64,000 nt of DNA from Micromonospora sp. RHAY321 (GTDB lineage Bacteria > Actinomycetota > Actinomycetes > Mycobacteriales > Micromonosporaceae). The notes beneath the pieces are model-generated. The model ran no database searches. It had not been told where the DNA came from and saw only the letters and a list, made by a program, of their open reading frames with translations. Of this stretch, positions 61,965-64,000 are shown in pieces. The translations under genes and the position numbers were made by a program. Position 1 is the stretch's first letter; the number at the start of each line of letters is the position of its first letter. The stretch is taken from contig NZ_JAMHIW010000021.1 of assembly GCF_023896955.1 (NCBI RefSeq), positions 1-64,000 on the forward strand, in the 5' to 3' direction.

Positions 61965-63058
61965 TGCTGGAGACCACGATCGCGGCGATCCGGCCGCTGG
62001 ACGAGTCGGCCATGGCCGACGCCCGCGAGCTGCACGGCCGGCTGACCAAGCCGGCGGGGTCGCTGGGGGCGCTGGAGGAGCTGTCGGTACGCCTCGCCGG
62101 CCTGGCCGCGGCCTGCCCGCCGCCGGTGCCCGAGCCGGCCGCGGTGGCGATCTTCGCCGGTGACCACGGGGTGCACGCCCAGGGGGTGACCCCGTGGCCG
62201 CAGGAGGTCACCGGGCAGATGATCGGCAACTTCCTGGCCGGCGGGGCGGTGGTCAACGCGTTCGCCCGGCAGGCCGGCGCGTCGGTCACCGTGGTCGACG
62301 TCGGCGTGGCCACCCCGCTGCCGATCGTGCCCGCCCAGCCCGCCGCCGAGGCGGCCATCCTCGACCCGTCCGTGCCCCGGTTCGTCGCGGCGACCGTGCG
62401 CCAGGGCACCCGGGATCTCGCGGTGACCGCCGCGCTGACCCGGGACGAGGCGTTGGCGGCGGTACAGACCGGCATCCGGATCGCCGACGAGCTGATCGAC
62501 GCCGGAGCCGGCATCCTGCTCACCGGGGACATGGGCATCGGCAACACCACGCCGGCCGCCGCGCTGATCGCCGCGTTCACCGGTGCCGACCCGCTCGACG
62601 CCACCGGGCGGGGCACCGGGGTCGACGACCCGACGTACGCCCGCAAGGTGGCGGTGGTGCGGGCCGCGCTGGCCCGGCACACGCCCGACCCGGCCGACCC
62701 GCTGGGCGTGCTGGCGGCCGTCGGCGGGCTGGAGCACGCCGCGCTGGCCGGGCTGATCCTGGGTGCCGCGGCCCGCCGCACGCCGGTGCTGCTGGACGGC
62801 GTGATCGCGGTCTCCGCCGCGCTGGCCGCCGCGGCGTTCGCCCCGGACGCGGTCGGTGCCATGGTCGCCGGTCACCGCTCGGCCGAGCCGGGCGCGACGG
62901 TCGCGTTGCGCCACCTCGGCCTCGACCCGCTGATCGACCTGGGGCTGCGCCTCGGTGAGGGCACCGGCGCGCTGCTGGCGCTACCCGTGGTCACCGGCGC
63001 CGTCCGGGTGCTGCACGAGGTGGCGACCTTCGACTCCGCCGGTGTGGCCGAGAAGTGA
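61961..63058 (+). CDS. cobT: Nicotinate-nucleotide--dimethylbenzimidazole phosphoribosyltransferase
   Basis: Activates the lower ligand by making alpha-ribazole phosphate. A 365-aa CobT with RLTKPAGSLGALEELS, FAGDHGVHAQGVTPWPQEVTGQM, GDMGIGNTTPAAAL and the catalytic Glu in RLGEGTGALLALPV. ATG 61961 (or 61964) overlaps the cobC stop. It overlaps the next gene by 4 nt (GTGA), so cobC-cobT-cysG is one operon. Confidence 0.96.
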   Translation: MMLETTIAAIRPLDESAMADARELHGRLTKPAGSLGALEELSVRLAGLAAACPPPVPEPAAVAIFAGDHGVHAQGVTPWPQEVTGQMIGNFLAGGAVVNAFARQAGASVTVVDVGVATPLPIVPAQPAAEAAILDPSVPRFVAATVRQGTRDLAVTAALTRDEALAAVQTGIRIADELIDAGAGILLTGDMGIGNTTPAAALIAAFTGADPLDATGRGTGVDDPTYARKVAVVRAALARHTPDPADPLGVLAAVGGLEHAALAGLILGAAARRTPVLLDGVIAVSAALAAAAFAPDAVGAMVAGHRSAEPGATVALRHLGLDPLIDLGLRLGEGTGALLALPVVTGAVRVLHEVATFDSAGVAEK

Positions 63059-64000
63059 CCAGCAGTCCGTACCCTCTCGGCCTGCGGCTGGACGGGCGGC
63101 GGGTGGTCGTGGTGGGCGGCGGCGCGGTCGCCACCCGACGGGTGCCGGCGTTGCTGGACGCCGGCGCGGACGTCCTGCTGGTGGCACCGGAGCTGACCCC
63201 GGCGCTGCGCGCCCGGGCGGACGCGGGCCGGCTGCGCTGGCTGCCGCGCCGGTTCGCACCCGAGGACCTGGACGGGGCGTGGCTGGTGCAGGTGGCGATC
63301 GACGACCCGATCGCGGCGGCGTCGGTGAGCGCCCTTGCCGCCGAGCGACGCATCTTCTGCGTCCGCGCCGACGACCGGATGGCGGCCACCGCCTGGACGC
63401 CGGCGGTGACCCGGCACGGGCCGGTCACCGTGGCGGTGCTCGGCGGCGGCGACCCGCGCCGCGCGATGACCGTCCGCGACGCCATCCGCGACCTCCTCGA
63501 CGCCCGGAAGGCGCCTGCGGTGGAGGACGGGTCCCTTCCGGACGTCGCGGGCGGACGGGTGGCGTTGGTCGGGGCGGGACCGGGCGACCCGGAGCTGATC
63601 ACCGTGAAGGGCTGGCGGCTGCTCACCGAGGCGAACGTGGTGGTCGCCGACCGGCTGGTGCCCGGGCTGCTCCTGGACGAGTTGCGCCCCGACGTGGAGC
63701 TGGTGGACGCGTCGAAGATCCCCTACGGCCCGTCCCGCGCCCAGGACGAGATCAACCAGATCCTGGTCGATCGCGCCCGTGCCGGTGCGCGGGTGGTCCG
63801 GCTCAAGGGCGGCGATCCGTACGTCTTCGGCCGGGGCGGTGAGGAGTTGCTGGCCTGCGCCGCCGCCGGTGTGCCGGTGACCGTGGTCCCCGGGGTGACC
63901 AGCTCGATCGCCGCCCCGGCCGCGGCCGGCATCCCGGTCACCCACCGGGGGGTGGCGCACGAGTTCACCGTGGTCTCCGGGCACGTCGCGCCCGACTCGC
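63055..64000 (+). CDS. cysG: Siroheme synthase CysG-like: precorrin-2 dehydrogenase + uroporphyrinogen-III methyltransferase (3' end outside)
   Basis: A fusion protein. The N-terminal part (1-155) is a precorrin-2 dehydrogenase/sirohydrochlorin ferrochelatase-like domain with GGGAVATRRVPALLDAG. From about residue 160 starts a SUMT domain with VALVGAGPGDPELITVKG, ADRLVP and VVRLKGGDPYVFGRGGEE. SUMT makes precorrin-2, feeding cobalamin and siroheme. GTG 63055 overlaps the cobT stop. The gene runs off the window after 315 codons, so roughly the last 90-100 residues are missing. Confidence 0.94.
   Translation, partial: MTSSPYPLGLRLDGRRVVVVGGGAVATRRVPALLDAGADVLLVAPELTPALRARADAGRLRWLPRRFAPEDLDGAWLVQVAIDDPIAAASVSALAAERRIFCVRADDRMAATAWTPAVTRHGPVTVAVLGGGDPRRAMTVRDAIRDLLDARKAPAVEDGSLPDVAGGRVALVGAGPGDPELITVKGWRLLTEANVVVADRLVPGLLLDELRPDVELVDASKIPYGPSRAQDEINQILVDRARAGARVVRLKGGDPYVFGRGGEELLACAAAGVPVTVVPGVTSSIAAPAAAGIPVTHRGVAHEFTVVSGHVAPDS

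Overview
The window is high-GC actinobacterial chromosome. The gene content (F420-type PPOX protein, DUF6158/DUF6232/DUF3817 proteins, Rv2231c-type CobC, hpf next to an ssb paralogue, GPGG small membrane protein), the heavy use of GTG starts and the many leaderless promoters (a TANNNT box 6-7 nt before the start codon) fit the family Micromonosporaceae, most likely Micromonospora or a close relative. I see no phage, insertion sequence, CRISPR array, rRNA or large biosynthetic cluster. It is mostly ordinary chromosome with about 75 genes packed tightly on both strands.

Layout. 1-2.4 kb: the end of a sugar ABC-transporter operon (binding lipoprotein, LacI-type operator) divergent from a secreted M23 peptidase. 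2.6-4.4 kb: a tight four-gene operon (nucleotidyltransferase, BON protein, calcineurin-like phosphoesterase, 47-aa membrane protein), divergent from a P-loop kinase. 5.3-9.2 kb: two dehydrogenase-fold genes, then murR-murQ for MurNAc-6-phosphate recycling with its own palindromic operator. 9.5-11.9 kb: a group-2 sigma factor converging on an NlpC/P60 hydrolase whose long leader looks like a c-di-AMP (ydaO-type) riboswitch. 12-17 kb: small membrane and DUF proteins, then an SDR and an XRE/MmyB regulator. 17.3-24.8 kb: DAHP synthase with an attenuator-like leader, a catalase-fold protein, an M16 peptidase pair, leaderless asd and a PPOX enzyme. 24.9-31.7 kb: CBS protein, AlkZ-like protein, SCP2 plus amylo-1,6-glucosidase pair, acyltransferase, isochorismatase-GlxA pair. 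31.5-38.5 kb: a response regulator with two kinases, one degenerate, then an AraC regulator with a UvrA-like ABC ATPase. 38.5-46.9 kb: lipoproteins, a septum-formation protein, a Stf0 sulfotransferase, tRNA-Arg(UCU), an alpha/beta hydrolase, hpf with an overlapping leader ORF, and an ssb paralogue. 47-64 kb: cobalamin genes in three blocks (cobD-cobQ; cobB; cobC-cobT-cysG, running off the window) separated by a rhodanese, a uridine-kinase-like protein, M48 and M20 peptidases, ATP-dependent DNA ligase, SURF1 and a bifunctional penicillin-binding protein.

How genes work together. The cobalamin genes cover precorrin-2 formation (cysG), a,c-diamidation (cobB), side-chain amidation (cobQ), aminopropanol attachment (cobD, cobC) and lower-ligand activation (cobT). 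Peptidoglycan turnover is a second theme: M23 peptidase, MurQ, NlpC/P60 and PBP.

Most unusual observations: CobB lacks the usual glutaminase cysteine; a two-component operon carries a second kinase without the phospho-accepting histidine; two palindromic intergenic repeats; an overlapping 16-codon leader ORF before hpf; an attenuator-like leader with three AGCCGGCT palindromes before DAHP synthase; and the nucleotidyltransferase/BON/phosphoesterase/small-membrane operon, which is the best candidate here for an undescribed functional unit. All readings are by eye; no database search was run.
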